NCBI GenBank assembly: GCA_041395165.1
Contig: JAWLBA010000007.1
Span: 1-64,000, forward strand
Reading direction: 5' to 3'
Length of the DNA stretch: 64,000 nt
Source: JAIBCM01 sp041395165
GTDB lineage: Bacteria; Verrucomicrobiota; Verrucomicrobiia; JADLBR01; JAIBCM01
In this document: piece after piece, positions 19,429-28,725 of the stretch
Position numbering within the stretch: the first letter of the stretch is position 1
Layout: each line of letters starts with the position of its first letter
Notes under the pieces: generated by a model
The model's input: only the letters and a program-made list of their open reading frames with translations
Told to the model about the DNA's origin: nothing
The model's database searches: none
Position numbers and translations under genes: made by a program

Positions 19429-20220
19429 TTACGAATAGGGAATATGTTTTGTATTCCAAAAGGTTGACAACAGTATAACATAAATTAGCAAGGAAAACAG
19501 AGCCGTTTTCTTATTGCTTAGGCGTTGTAGTGAACTGAAGACGAGCAACCCGAGATACAAAACCCAGACACCGACTGCCCAGCTTAAGATGAGCCAGTTA
19601 CGCGTGCCCCAGATAAATAATCCCGCTGCGATTCCGAAAGTTAAAAAGGTTAATCCGTAGGCAAGCAAGTGGCGTTGCACGCGCGCCAATTCATGAAGCG
19701 AAGGCCAATAAGCAAGCCAACCGGTAAATTGTTTGCGTTTCAGCCAGTTTTCTTGAAGTAAGAAAACGGCACCTATTAATCCTGCCAAGCCCAAAGCGCC
19801 GTAGGCTAAGATATTCAATGCTGCGTGTAGTTCTAGGGCAGGGTTTTTAGGAAAGCTGAGGGCCACTTTATCGTGAATGAATAGTTGAGTTGATAATAAA
19901 ATTAAGAAAATAGAGGGCGTGGTCAATGCTCCTAGCAACGTCATCCGATAAAGAGGGCCAACGATGAGATAAGCTAATCCCAGAGACCAAGCCACAAAAA
20001 TTAAAATCTCAAATAAAGTTGAAACAGGACAATGCTGAATGATATTACCGCGTTGAATGAGAAAGGTGGTGTGAAATCCCATAGTCACTACAAAACAACT
20101 GAATAAAAGGGGCGTGGGTTTAAAAAGACGGCTCGGCGCTCGGTAAAAACTTCCGATAAAAGCTAATCCATATCCTAGTGTTGCTAAAGCAAGCCAAAAC
20201 CGATCTGACATAGGATTCAT
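19429..20220 (-). CDS. ccsA: CcsA/HemX-like cytochrome c assembly membrane protein
   Basis: A 261-263 residue membrane protein with about eight hydrophobic helices. Family features include conserved histidines in the loops (VTMGFHTTFLIQRG, PALELHAALNILAYG) and the segment ENWLKRKQF after the central helices. The family handles haem delivery for c-type cytochrome maturation (system II) or affects HemA levels (HemX). The Trp-rich WWD motif of full CcsA is not obvious to me, so HemX-like is equally possible. It is the first gene of the operon with hemA and hemC. The spacing to hemA is 11 bp. Confidence 0.82.
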   Translation of the reverse strand: MNPMSDRFWLALATLGYGLAFIGSFYRAPSRLFKPTPLLFSCFVVTMGFHTTFLIQRGNIIQHCPVSTLFEILIFVAWSLGLAYLIVGPLYRMTLLGALTTPSIFLILLSTQLFIHDKVALSFPKNPALELHAALNILAYGALGLAGLIGAVFLLQENWLKRKQFTGWLAYWPSLHELARVQRHLLAYGLTFLTFGIAAGLFIWGTRNWLILSWAVGVWVLYLGLLVFSSLQRLSNKKTALFSLLIYVILLSTFWNTKHIPYS

Positions 20221-20288
20221 TTAGCGAAAAAAATTAATAACTAAAAGCTGAAAGCGAATGGTTAAAAAAAGTTGCCCTTTGTAAGAAA

Positions 20289-20359
20289 TTGCCCGACATG
20301 GACTCGAACCATGAATAACGCCTCCAAAGGGCGCTGTGTTACCATTACACCATCGGGCA
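20289..20359 (-). tRNA. tRNA-Gln (TTG)
   Basis: Read on the minus strand, a 7-bp acceptor stem (TGCCCGA with TCGGGCA), a T arm with GGTTCGAGTCC, and an anticodon stem GCGCC/GGCGT closing a 7-base loop CTTTGGA give anticodon TTG. No CCA is encoded. It lies between ispE and ccsA. Confidence 0.93.
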
Positions 20360-20363
20360 CTGC

Positions 20364-21206
20364 TTAGCCGAGAACGACTTCGGCGATAAAAGCAGCATTG
20401 CCGAATTTCTTTTGAAATTCAAGTTTGAGTTTTAAAAAATCACAATTTTTTTCTAGTAGCCCAAACATCGTGGCACCGCTGCCACTCATCATGGAGGCAA
20501 AAATGCCTGGTTGCGATTTGAGCCAGGTTTTAATTTCTGGCAACAGTAAATATTTTGAGAAAACCGCGGGCTCAAGATCATTGCGCATTTCGCCCCATGA
20601 AAACTTTCCTTCCACATCTCCCTTTTTTAGAGAATAGGTTTGATAGGTTTGATAAGCCCATCCGGTAGGGACACCAAAACCTGGGTTTATTAAAACCGCT
20701 CGTCTGGGCAAATCTTCCCAATGAAAAAGAGGCGAAAGCCTTTCGCCGCGTCCTTGGCAACGCGCAACTGGTTCGCCTAGGAAGAAAGGAACATCGCTTC
20801 CTAATTGGGAGGCTAAAGCGAGGAGTTTTTCTGGAGAAAGTGGGCTTTGAAATAGTTCGTTAAGCCCTTTCAAGGTATAAGCAGCATCGCTACTGCCACC
20901 ACCCAGTCCACCGCCACTAGGGATTTTTTTCTCTAAAACAATTTTTAAGCCATCCGTAACACCAGTATGTTCACGAAATAAATTTGCAGCTTTTACGACC
21001 AAATTATCAGCACTAATAGGCAGATTCGGGTCAGAACAAAGAAATTGCAAATTAGGATGGGTGGAAATTGCTTCAATCAATAGGCGATCTTTTAAGCTGG
21101 TGCGAATCATGAGCGTATCGATTTCATGAAAGCCGTCGGAACGTTTTCCCAGCAGGTATAAAAACAAATTGATTTTTGCAGGGGGAAAAAGTTCGAGTTG
21201 AGGCAT
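20364..21206 (-). CDS. ispE: 4-diphosphocytidyl-2-C-methyl-D-erythritol kinase
   Basis: IspE phosphorylates CDP-methylerythritol in the MEP isoprenoid pathway, so it supplies IPP/DMAPP for the squalene and hopanoid genes at 28.7-34.9 kb. The 280-residue protein shows the GHMP kinase layout: PAKINLFLYLLGKRSDGFHE at the N-terminus (as PAKINLFL and RSDGFHE), the ATP loop PSGGGLGGGSSDAA, GSDVPFFL, and a C-terminal MSGSGATMFGL motif. The tRNA-Gln gene follows by 4 bp on the same strand. Confidence 0.95.
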   Translation of the reverse strand: MPQLELFPPAKINLFLYLLGKRSDGFHEIDTLMIRTSLKDRLLIEAISTHPNLQFLCSDPNLPISADNLVVKAANLFREHTGVTDGLKIVLEKKIPSGGGLGGGSSDAAYTLKGLNELFQSPLSPEKLLALASQLGSDVPFFLGEPVARCQGRGERLSPLFHWEDLPRRAVLINPGFGVPTGWAYQTYQTYSLKKGDVEGKFSWGEMRNDLEPAVFSKYLLLPEIKTWLKSQPGIFASMMSGSGATMFGLLEKNCDFLKLKLEFQKKFGNAAFIAEVVLG

Positions 21207-21242
21207 GAGAAGACTGTTCTAAAAAAGTGGATTGAGAGCAAT

Positions 21243-21274
21243 AAAAAAAGCGTCCCGCCTAAGGCGGGACGCTT
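21243..21274 (-). terminator. Rho-independent terminator
   Basis: A perfect 12-bp stem (21248-21259 with 21263-21274) and a TAA loop are followed on the minus strand by a run of T (21247-21243). It sits 29 bp past the stop of the exported protein gene at 21303. Confidence 0.93.
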
Positions 21275-21302
21275 GATCTCGTTAAATCGATCCGAGAAAG
21301 TA

Positions 21303-22430
21303 TTATTTACGTTCTAAAGTAAAAACGTTAGAAGTTACTGCAGTTAATTGATCGGCACTTTCGCCTCGAACTAAAACAGTGATTTGGCCAGCAGGCAAAT
21401 CGGAAGCAATTTTTTTAGCTTTAAAGAAACCGCGAGTATTCTTTTTGTTAAGCTTGAATTTGGTTACTTCTGTGAAGGCTACTGGGGTGTTATTGGAAGA
21501 ACCGCTGGAGATTAATGCAATTTTAACGGAGGTTAATACGTTGCTAGAGGTGCTAGTGATTTTCCCCTTAACCGTGAAAGGTTTTCCTGTCTTTCTCTTT
21601 AAAGTTTTACCAGCTTTGGGTTTGATTTTTTCAAAAGTGTAACCTTGCAGTAAATCAATAGCTTGTGGTTCGCCATAAACAAAGTCGTCCATGACAACTA
21701 AGTCATTTTGTGCATCATCTTCGATTCCTGTGCCGATTGGTCTTGTGCCGCTGGTTACACGAACTCTGGCAATTCTTTCTTTATTAGCAGTAGTGCTAAC
21801 TCCGAGGAATGAAAGACCGTTGTCGGCTGGGGTGGCATTGAATACCCCTAAGGAACTACCAGAAGCATCGAAGCATTCCATGTTTGCACTTTGTGCTTGA
21901 TCAACATCCGTGAAGACGATTCCAAAACCATTAACCGCTGCAGGAGTTGTTGTTCCTGGCAAAAAGAAAGTGATATCGAACGCATTACTGCCTATGGGGG
22001 CAAATAATCGTGTGGGTGAAAAGGTTTGGAAAATGCCAACGTAATTACTGTTAAAGATGGTAAATTTTTCGCCTGGATCGCCACCTGCGATACTCACAAT
22101 AAAAGGAGCGCTGGCGCTTCCGAGCACCGCACCACGAGCGCTTGTGGTATTAAAAAAATCAGGGGGTAGAGGGTCTGAAATAGGGTCTGTAAAACTGACT
22201 CCATCCCAGTTGATGCGGCGAAATCCGTTAGTAAAGGTGCCTGTAGCGGCGCCATTATTAGTTCCTCCCAATGCAACGGTATTGGTAAATTGATCAAAAC
22301 TGGCTTGGATAGCTGCAGCATCCGCACCGGCACTGGTCACGACATTTAGAGCAGCAGAACTTTTGTTAAGGTGAGCAGCCGCTATGGCGATGGTTAAAGC
22401 AAAAGCTTTAGTAAAACGAAATGTTTTCAT
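21303..22430 (-). CDS. Exported protein of unknown function
   Basis: A 375-residue protein with a signal peptide (hydrophobic residues 8-20, cleavage near SSAALN). The mature N-terminal two thirds is a beta-rich domain with many Gly, Thr, Asn and Phe, including GFRRINWDGV, GIVFTDVDQ and VVMDDFVYGEP. Similar domains occur in secreted proteins of Acidobacteria and Verrucomicrobia, often before PEP-CTERM anchors; no such anchor is present here. The C-terminal about 110 residues form a basic, Lys-rich beta domain starting near KPKAGKTLKRKTGKPF. It has its own terminator and is divergent from the DAHP synthase gene, so it is probably a single-gene unit. No function can be assigned. Confidence 0.75.
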   Translation of the reverse strand: MKTFRFTKAFALTIAIAAAHLNKSSAALNVVTSAGADAAAIQASFDQFTNTVALGGTNNGAATGTFTNGFRRINWDGVSFTDPISDPLPPDFFNTTSARGAVLGSASAPFIVSIAGGDPGEKFTIFNSNYVGIFQTFSPTRLFAPIGSNAFDITFFLPGTTTPAAVNGFGIVFTDVDQAQSANMECFDASGSSLGVFNATPADNGLSFLGVSTTANKERIARVRVTSGTRPIGTGIEDDAQNDLVVMDDFVYGEPQAIDLLQGYTFEKIKPKAGKTLKRKTGKPFTVKGKITSTSSNVLTSVKIALISSGSSNNTPVAFTEVTKFKLNKKNTRGFFKAKKIASDLPAGQITVLVRGESADQLTAVTSNVFTLERK

Positions 22431-22567
22431 AATTTATCTCCTTGTTTAAAAGTTAAAATATGCTCTTTAAAGCGATATTTAATTTTGTCAAGCAACATTG
22501 GAAAATTTTGAAAAAGTCGAGAATTGCTTGCGCTTGACCCAATGTTTTCGCTAAGAGAAGGGTAGCT

Positions 22568-23587
22568 ATGATTGTTGTATTAAAACCAAATGTTTCTAAA
22601 GATGCTGTGCAACGTGTGATCGCTGAAGTGGAAAAGCTAGGATATAAAGCGCATCCGGTGATCGGTGAATGGCAAACCATTATCGCTGCGATTGGCGATG
22701 AAACAGCGCATCATACTTTAGAAACTTTAACGGCGTGGCCAGAGGTGGAATCGGTATTGCGGGTGCAAAAACGTTATAAGTTAGTTACGCGTGAGGGAGA
22801 TCGCAAGGACACGCATATTAAGATTCAAGATCAGTGGATTGGTGCAGGCAAAAAGTTAGCGCTCATGGCAGGTCCCTGTTCAGTAGAAAGTGAAAAGCAG
22901 ACGATTGAAACGGCTATTGCTGTTAAAGAGGCGGGTGCTACGATTTTGCGTGGTGGCGCTTTTAAGCCACGCACGTCGCCTTATGAGTTTCAGGGATTGG
23001 GTAAAGAAGGGTTAAAAATTTTGGCCAAAGCGAAGCAAGAAACAGGTTTGGCTATTATTACAGAATTGCTTTCCGAAAGTGATGCAGAATTGGTAGCAGA
23101 GTATGCCGATATTTTACAGATTGGCGCCCGAAATGCTCAGAATTTTCAACTTTTAATTCGTGCGGCGAAAACGGGGCGCCCGATTTTGTTGAAACGCGGT
23201 TTGAGCGAGCGAATTGAAGAGTGGATGTTGGCAGCGGAATATATTTTGGCCAATGGCAATCCCAATGTCTTCTTGTGTGAGCGTGGGATTCGTACGTTTG
23301 AAACCTTTACTCGTAACACGCTTGATCTTAGCGCTGTAGCTATTGCTAAGAAAGAAACACATTTACCAGTGATTGTTGATCCGAGTCAAGGTTGTGGCCG
23401 TGCTGATTTGGTGATTGAAATGTGTAAAGCAGCTATTGCCATTGGGACTGATGGACTGTTGATTGAAGTTCACCCGAATCCTGCAGAGGCTTGGAGTGAT
23501 GGTCAGCAGCAGCTTGATATTAATACTTTTAAACGGTTGGTGAAAGAGTTGGAACCTTTCATTCAGGCAGTGGGACGGCCACAATAA
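22568..23587 (+). CDS. aroF: 3-deoxy-7-phosphoheptulonate synthase (DAHP synthase)
   Basis: This enzyme condenses phosphoenolpyruvate and erythrose-4-phosphate, the first step of the shikimate pathway. The N-terminal about 70 residues form a ferredoxin-like regulatory domain (MIVVLKPNVSKD, then GDETAHH), typical of type I-beta enzymes such as the Thermotoga one. The catalytic barrel shows MAGPCSVES, LRGGAFKPRTSPYEFQG, DILQIGARNAQNF, LLKRGL and VDPSQGCGRADL. Length 339 residues is typical. A ribosome-binding site (AGAAGGG) precedes the start. A sigma-54 activator gene follows by 27 bp. Confidence 0.95.
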   Translation: MIVVLKPNVSKDAVQRVIAEVEKLGYKAHPVIGEWQTIIAAIGDETAHHTLETLTAWPEVESVLRVQKRYKLVTREGDRKDTHIKIQDQWIGAGKKLALMAGPCSVESEKQTIETAIAVKEAGATILRGGAFKPRTSPYEFQGLGKEGLKILAKAKQETGLAIITELLSESDAELVAEYADILQIGARNAQNFQLLIRAAKTGRPILLKRGLSERIEEWMLAAEYILANGNPNVFLCERGIRTFETFTRNTLDLSAVAIAKKETHLPVIVDPSQGCGRADLVIEMCKAAIAIGTDGLLIEVHPNPAEAWSDGQQQLDINTFKRLVKELEPFIQAVGRPQ

Positions 23588-23614
23588 AATTTTGCGTCCT
23601 CTGCGCGCACTTTC

Positions 23615-25024
23615 ATGGAACGCGTGTTATTGTTACAAGCTTCAGCAGGGACTCAGCAGTTGCTTGATTCTTTATTTCAAAAAGATGCGGTGCAATGGAT
23701 TATTCAGGCACAGGCTAATTTGGCGACACTGGAAAGGCAGCGGCCGGATTTGGTTTTATTAGAGTTGGGTTCTGATTCTATATCTGGATTGAAACAACTT
23801 CAGTTGCTTCGTAAAGCTCGCATGCAACTGCCTATCATTATTATTTCATCTGATCGCAATCCTGAGTTGACCATGGAGGTGATGAAGTGCGGTGCTTATG
23901 ACATTTTGCATACGCCATTGGATCGAGAGCAGGCCAATTTTCTAATTCGCGATGCGCTCAACACGGTGCGCAATATTAAATCATTAAAGACGGGTGCAGA
24001 AACGGGTGCGTCTTTTTTTTCTGAGGATATGGTTGGAGCGACACCAGAAATGCAGGCGATTTTTAAATTAATCGGACAAATTGCTCCGAGTCATGCTACG
24101 GTGTTGATTACGGGTGAAAGTGGTGTGGGTAAAGAGTTAATCGCGCGTGCAATTTATCGTCACAGTTTGAGAAAAGGACAGCCTTATATGGCTGTGAATT
24201 GTGCGGCGATTCCTGATACTTTGCTCGAAAGCGAGCTGTTTGGGCATGAAAAAGGAGCTTTTACTGGTGCCACACAAACGCGGCAGGGTAAGTTTGAATA
24301 TTGTGATGAAGGTACTTTATTTTTGGATGAAGTGGGTGATCTTTCTGCTAATACTCAAGCTAAACTTCTGCGGGTGTTGCAGAATGGTGAGATCACTCGC
24401 ATTGGGAGTAATGTACCGATTCATGTGAATGTGCGTATGATTGCTGCGACTAATCGTGATTTGGAAAAGGAAGTGGCAGAAAAGCGATTTCGCGAAGATC
24501 TTTTTTATCGATTAAACGTGGTGCGTTTGGAAGTGCCGCCTTTACGGGAAAGAAAAAAAGATATTGTTGCGATGAGTTTGGCGATTCTTAAGAAAATTGC
24601 GGCGCGTGAAAATATGGTACCACCTTCGATTTCTGAAGAAGCGATGCAGTTGTTAGAGAATTATTCTTGGCCAGGCAATATTCGAGAGTTGGAAAATAGT
24701 TTGCATCGAGCAGCGGTGTTAACTCCGGGAGAAACGATTTTTCCTCATCATTTACCTAAGACAATTTTGGGAGCGGAATTGTTTTTAAAAACTGAACGAA
24801 TGCCAATGGAAAAAGTTCAAGACTCAGAGCAAAATCAGCTTTTTCAAGAATTGATTGTGGAAGCCCAGCAGCAAGCGCCGTCCGATATTTTGGGTTGGGT
24901 TGAGCGAGAAATGATCCGTCGTATTTTTCAAAAAACGGGCGAAAACCAATTGCAAACGGCCAAGCAATTAGGTATTTCGCGCATTACTTTGCGTAAACGT
25001 TTGGTGGATTTAGGATTGATTTAA
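23615..25024 (+). CDS. Sigma-54-dependent transcriptional activator with degenerate receiver
   Basis: A 469-residue NtrC-family protein. Residues 1-120 form a receiver-like domain, but the usual phospho-acceptor aspartate (LLDL) is replaced in DLVLLELGSDS, so phosphorylation is doubtful. The AAA+ domain (about 140-380) has Walker A GESGVGKE, the sigma-54 contact loop GAFTGA, Walker B LFLDEVGDL, and the arginine-finger region RFREDLFYRLNVV. A Fis-type helix-turn-helix closes the protein (NQLQTAKQLGISRITLRKRL). It would activate RpoN-dependent promoters; the targets are unknown. The nearest upstream gene is aroF. Confidence 0.92.
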   Translation: MERVLLLQASAGTQQLLDSLFQKDAVQWIIQAQANLATLERQRPDLVLLELGSDSISGLKQLQLLRKARMQLPIIIISSDRNPELTMEVMKCGAYDILHTPLDREQANFLIRDALNTVRNIKSLKTGAETGASFFSEDMVGATPEMQAIFKLIGQIAPSHATVLITGESGVGKELIARAIYRHSLRKGQPYMAVNCAAIPDTLLESELFGHEKGAFTGATQTRQGKFEYCDEGTLFLDEVGDLSANTQAKLLRVLQNGEITRIGSNVPIHVNVRMIAATNRDLEKEVAEKRFREDLFYRLNVVRLEVPPLRERKKDIVAMSLAILKKIAARENMVPPSISEEAMQLLENYSWPGNIRELENSLHRAAVLTPGETIFPHHLPKTILGAELFLKTERMPMEKVQDSEQNQLFQELIVEAQQQAPSDILGWVEREMIRRIFQKTGENQLQTAKQLGISRITLRKRLVDLGLI

Positions 25025-25179
25025 TAAGTTCTCGTAATGTGAATGCTGATTATCGAATGGAATAAATTAAATAGCGTAGTTTATTTTTTTAAAAACTAAT
25101 TTCAGAAATTGGTAGTAGCAATTTTTCAAAAAGTTGTTGTTATTGTTGATAGGTAATTTGAAGAAAAAGAATAAAGATG

Positions 25180-25251
25180 AGCCGGAGAGGAGGATTGAAC
25201 TCCCGACCCACGGTTTACGAAACCGTTGCTCTACCACTGAGCTACTCCGGC
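25180..25251 (-). tRNA. tRNA-Thr (CGT)
   Basis: On the minus strand, acceptor GCCGGAG pairs with CTCCGGC. The D arm is AGCTCAGTGGTAGAGC, the anticodon stem ACGGT/ACCGT closes the loop TTCGTAA (anticodon CGT), and the T arm holds GTTCAAT. No encoded CCA. Discriminator base U. Confidence 0.93.
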
Positions 25252-25369
25252 AGGGGAGGAAAGAATATGGAACGGAGCGAGGCGAGTTTCAAGTTTTTTG
25301 CCATGGCGTTTTTAAGTGATTTGATAAAACAAGATTGTCAAAAGCCGGGACTTCTGCATTCTTTGCGCG

Positions 25370-25660
25370 ATGGCTGATGCAGTAGAAGTTAATGCGATTG
25401 TAAAGGAGGTGTTACCCGCCACGATGTTTCGGGTACAACTCGAAAATGGGAATGTGCTTTTAGCGCATCTTTCTGGTCGCATGCGAAAAAATTTTATTAA
25501 AATCATGTCAGGGGATAAAGTGACAGTTGAAATTAGCCCTTACGACTTGACCAAAGCGCGTATTACATATCGCCATCCAACTGTGAACAGCGCTGCGAAT
25601 GCTGCTCCTTCCACAGTGATGAAGCAAGGTAAGATTCAGAGAAGACAAGGCAAACGATAG
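25370..25660 (+). CDS. infA: Translation initiation factor IF-1 with C-terminal extension
   Basis: The first about 72 residues match IF-1, an S1/OB-fold protein that binds the 30S A site during initiation: VEVNAIVKEVLPATMFRV, LENGNVLLAHLSGRMRKNFI, GDKVTVEISPYDLTKARITYR. A further about 24 residues (from HPTVNSAANAAP) form a polar, basic tail ending QGKIQRRQGKR that usual IF-1 proteins lack. The core is intact, so function is very likely kept. The next gene begins 11 bp after the stop, behind an AGGAG site. Confidence 0.92.
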   Translation: MADAVEVNAIVKEVLPATMFRVQLENGNVLLAHLSGRMRKNFIKIMSGDKVTVEISPYDLTKARITYRHPTVNSAANAAPSTVMKQGKIQRRQGKR

Positions 25661-25671
25661 GAGAAAAAGCC

Positions 25672-26682
25672 ATGGCGAGTTATTGGATTAAAGGTAACGA
25701 TGGCAAAGAGTATCGAGCGGAGGATGAGAAAACCGTTATTGATTGGATTCAGGAAAATCGTATTGCTGCATTTACTGAGATTAAAAAAGAAGGTGAGGAT
25801 CAATTTCGATTAGCAAGCTTATATCCTGAGTTTGTGTCTTACTTTCCATCTTCTGCTGTTGCGTCTCCTTCAGTTCTTCCGCCAGTATTGAAAGATGAGC
25901 TCCCCGGTATTGTTGAGGAGACCAATCTTCAAGTAGGGTTGGCTTTTCGCGAAGGGTGGCAACTTTTTCGTGAAAATATTTTATTGAGTTATGGAGGGTT
26001 CATTTTTTGGGTAGTCATTAATTTGGCGATTGGTTTTTTGCCAGCTTTGGCTCATTTGGTGTTACGACCTATTGTAGGTGATTTTCCCGGTTTGTTGGTA
26101 GGAATGCAGGGGATTAGTTATCTATTGCAGCTAATTTTAGCTGGGCCGCTTTTGGTGGGTTTTTATAAATTTTGGCTGAATATGGTGGATAAGCGGGATC
26201 CACATTTGCAGGATTTTTTGAATGGATTTGAGATTTGGTTACCGGCGATGCTAACGCAATGGCTCAAGGGATTAATTTTTATGGGAATGATTGCGCTTTC
26301 GTTTCCTTTTTTTATCTCTTCATTTTTTTTCAAATTTCAGGATTGGATGTCAGGTAAAGTTCCTCCTATTGAGGAGTGGGGGTGGGTCCTAGTAGGTTTA
26401 TTTGTTTTGGCGTTTGTTATTGTGGTTGTGATGACTTTATTTTGGTTTGTAGAGTTTTTGTTGGCGGATCGCGTTAGCTTAAAAGTGTTTCAATGTTTTA
26501 AGTTGAGTGCTCAGTTAGCTTTGAGGAATATTCCTGGCTTGGCTTTACTCTTTACGTTGGTTACAGTTTTTTTCATTGTAGCTTGTTTTACTATCGTTGG
26601 TGTTTTAATTATTTTACCTTGGCTTATCTTGTCAGTGGTTCACGGCTATCGACAGTTGGTGCCACGAAGCAAGGAGTCTTAA
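25672..26682 (+). CDS. Membrane protein with N-terminal GYF-like domain
   Basis: A 336-residue protein. Residues 1-60 resemble the GYF_2 domain (YWIKGNDGKEYRAEDEKTV, then WIQENRIAAFTEI), which in bacterial proteins often precedes membrane segments. From residue 105 there are about six transmembrane helices with a repeated layout similar to DUF975-type proteins (a conserved FREGWQLFRENILL before the first helix, and LSAQLALRNIPGLALL before the last pair). No enzyme motif is seen. It is co-directional with infA and acs. Function unknown. Confidence 0.75.
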   Translation: MASYWIKGNDGKEYRAEDEKTVIDWIQENRIAAFTEIKKEGEDQFRLASLYPEFVSYFPSSAVASPSVLPPVLKDELPGIVEETNLQVGLAFREGWQLFRENILLSYGGFIFWVVINLAIGFLPALAHLVLRPIVGDFPGLLVGMQGISYLLQLILAGPLLVGFYKFWLNMVDKRDPHLQDFLNGFEIWLPAMLTQWLKGLIFMGMIALSFPFFISSFFFKFQDWMSGKVPPIEEWGWVLVGLFVLAFVIVVVMTLFWFVEFLLADRVSLKVFQCFKLSAQLALRNIPGLALLFTLVTVFFIVACFTIVGVLIILPWLILSVVHGYRQLVPRSKES

Positions 26683-26754
26683 GCGGTGGGTCCTTCGCCG
26701 GAAATATAGATGAGAATTGGTAAGAACCACTAATTCGAAAAAGGGAAAAAAACT

Positions 26755-28707
26755 ATGGCAGCGGGTAATATTGAATCAAAGCTGGTGGAAAAGCGTGTGT
26801 TTAAACCCTCAAAGGTGTTTGCGGAACAAGCACGGGTTCGTAGTTTTAAGGAGTATCAAAAGATTTATCGTCAGTCGATTCAAGCGCCTGAAAAATTTTG
26901 GGTAAAAGCTGCTGAGGAGAATTTAACATGGTTTAAAAAGTGGAATAAAGTTTGCCAATGGAAAGAACCGTTTGCGAAATGGTTTGTGGGTGGTAAGTTG
27001 AATGTGAGTTATAATTGTTTAGATCGACACCTGGAAAATGGGCGTCGAAATAAGGCGGCAATTATTTTCGAGGGGGAACCGGGGGATTCTCAGACTTTGA
27101 CTTATCAACAATTGCATCGCGAGGTGTGCCGTTTTGCGAATGTGTTGAAGAAGTATGGTATTAAAACGGGCGATCGAGTGGTTATTTATTTACCGCAAGT
27201 GCCCGAGGCTGCGATTGCGATGTTGGCTTGTACGCGAATTGGTGCGGTTCATAGTGTGGTGTTTGGTGGGTTTAGCGCCACGGCTTTGCGTGATCGTATT
27301 AATGATAGTAAAGCAAAACTGGTTATTACTTCGGACGGAGGGTTTCGTCGTGGCTCAGCACATGCTTTAAAACCTGCTGTGGATGAAGCGTTGAAGCAGA
27401 CGCAGTCGGTGAAAAGTGTGATTGTTTTGCGTCGCACGAAGATGGAGACTCATATGGCGGTGGGACGTGATCATTGGTGGCATGAAGAAGTGGAAAAAGT
27501 TTCAGATGTTTGTGAGCCGGTAAAATTGGATAGTGAACATCCACTTTTTATTCTTTATACCAGCGGCAGTACGGGTAAGCCGAAGGGAATTTTGCATACG
27601 ACAGGTGGGTATTTGTTGGGTGCTCATTTGACGACGAAATATGTTTTTGATGTTCGAGAGGATGATATTTTTTGGTGCACAGCGGATGTGGGTTGGATTA
27701 CGGGTCACACTTATACGGTGTACGGAGCGTTGTCGAATGGGACGACGACTTTGATGTACGAAGGTGTGCCGAATTATCCGCAACCGGATCGGTTTTGGTC
27801 AATTATTAATAAGTATAAGGTAAATATTTTTTATACAGCGCCTACAGCGATTCGTTCTTTTATTAAAGCGGGCGATGAGTGGCCAAAGAAGCATGATTTA
27901 TCGAGTTTGAGGTTGTTGGGTTCAGTAGGTGAGCCGATTAATCCTGAAGCGTGGATGTGGTATTATCATAAAATTGGATATAAACGTTGTCCGATTGTGG
28001 ACACGTGGTGGCAGACGGAGACGGGAGCGCATATGATTACACCGTTGCCAGGGGCTACGCCTTTGAAGCCGGGCACGGCGACTTTGCCTTTTTTTGGGAT
28101 TGATGCTGCAGTGGTGGATGATCAAGGCAAGGAGGTTCCTTTTAATTCGGGTGGCAAATTGGTGATTCGCAAGCCATGGCCTTGGATGTTGCGTACGATT
28201 TATGGTGATGAAGCGCGCTATCGTCAGACGTATTGGAGTGAGGTGAAAGGATGTTATTTCACGGGAGATGGTGCACGTCGTGATAAGGATGGTTATTTTT
28301 GGATTGTCGGTCGTATTGATGACGTGCTCAATGTTTCTGGCCATCGCTTGGGAACGGCGGAAATTGAGAGCGCTTTGGTAAGTCACCCAAAGATTGCGGA
28401 AGCGGCAGTCGTTGGGCGCAATGATGCTTTGAAAGGTCAGGCAGTGGTGGTTTTTGTTACAGTAAAAAGTGGTGTGTCGACAGGCAATGGATTGAAAGAG
28501 GAGCTTCGCGCTCATGTTGCCAAGGAGATTGGGCCGATTGCAAAACCGGACGATTTGCATTTTACGGAGGCTTTGCCGAAAACACGAAGTGGAAAAATCA
28601 TGCGACGGTTGCTCAAGGAGGTGGCCGCGGGCAATGAAATTAAGGGTGACACGACGACGTTGGAAGATTTTGGTGTGATTTCCAAATTGCGTGCGATTGA
28701 GGATTAA
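26755..28707 (+). CDS. acs: Acetyl-CoA synthetase (AMP-forming)
   Basis: Acs activates acetate with ATP and CoA. The 650-residue length is typical. Motifs are the ATP/AMP loop LYTSGSTGKPKGILH, AVHSVVFGGFSATALRDRI, DTWWQTETGAHM, YFTGDGARRDKDGYFWIVGRIDD, and the acetylation-controlled lysine in PKTRSGKIMRRLL near the C-terminus. It carries no visible frameshift. It stands 72 bp after the membrane protein gene and 18 bp before the hopene cyclase gene, with which it may share transcripts. Acetyl-CoA supply to isoprenoids is not direct here, because the MEP pathway is used. Confidence 0.96.
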   Translation: MAAGNIESKLVEKRVFKPSKVFAEQARVRSFKEYQKIYRQSIQAPEKFWVKAAEENLTWFKKWNKVCQWKEPFAKWFVGGKLNVSYNCLDRHLENGRRNKAAIIFEGEPGDSQTLTYQQLHREVCRFANVLKKYGIKTGDRVVIYLPQVPEAAIAMLACTRIGAVHSVVFGGFSATALRDRINDSKAKLVITSDGGFRRGSAHALKPAVDEALKQTQSVKSVIVLRRTKMETHMAVGRDHWWHEEVEKVSDVCEPVKLDSEHPLFILYTSGSTGKPKGILHTTGGYLLGAHLTTKYVFDVREDDIFWCTADVGWITGHTYTVYGALSNGTTTLMYEGVPNYPQPDRFWSIINKYKVNIFYTAPTAIRSFIKAGDEWPKKHDLSSLRLLGSVGEPINPEAWMWYYHKIGYKRCPIVDTWWQTETGAHMITPLPGATPLKPGTATLPFFGIDAAVVDDQGKEVPFNSGGKLVIRKPWPWMLRTIYGDEARYRQTYWSEVKGCYFTGDGARRDKDGYFWIVGRIDDVLNVSGHRLGTAEIESALVSHPKIAEAAVVGRNDALKGQAVVVFVTVKSGVSTGNGLKEELRAHVAKEIGPIAKPDDLHFTEALPKTRSGKIMRRLLKEVAAGNEIKGDTTTLEDFGVISKLRAIED

Positions 28708-28725
28708 TAAAAATTGGGCTAGTTT

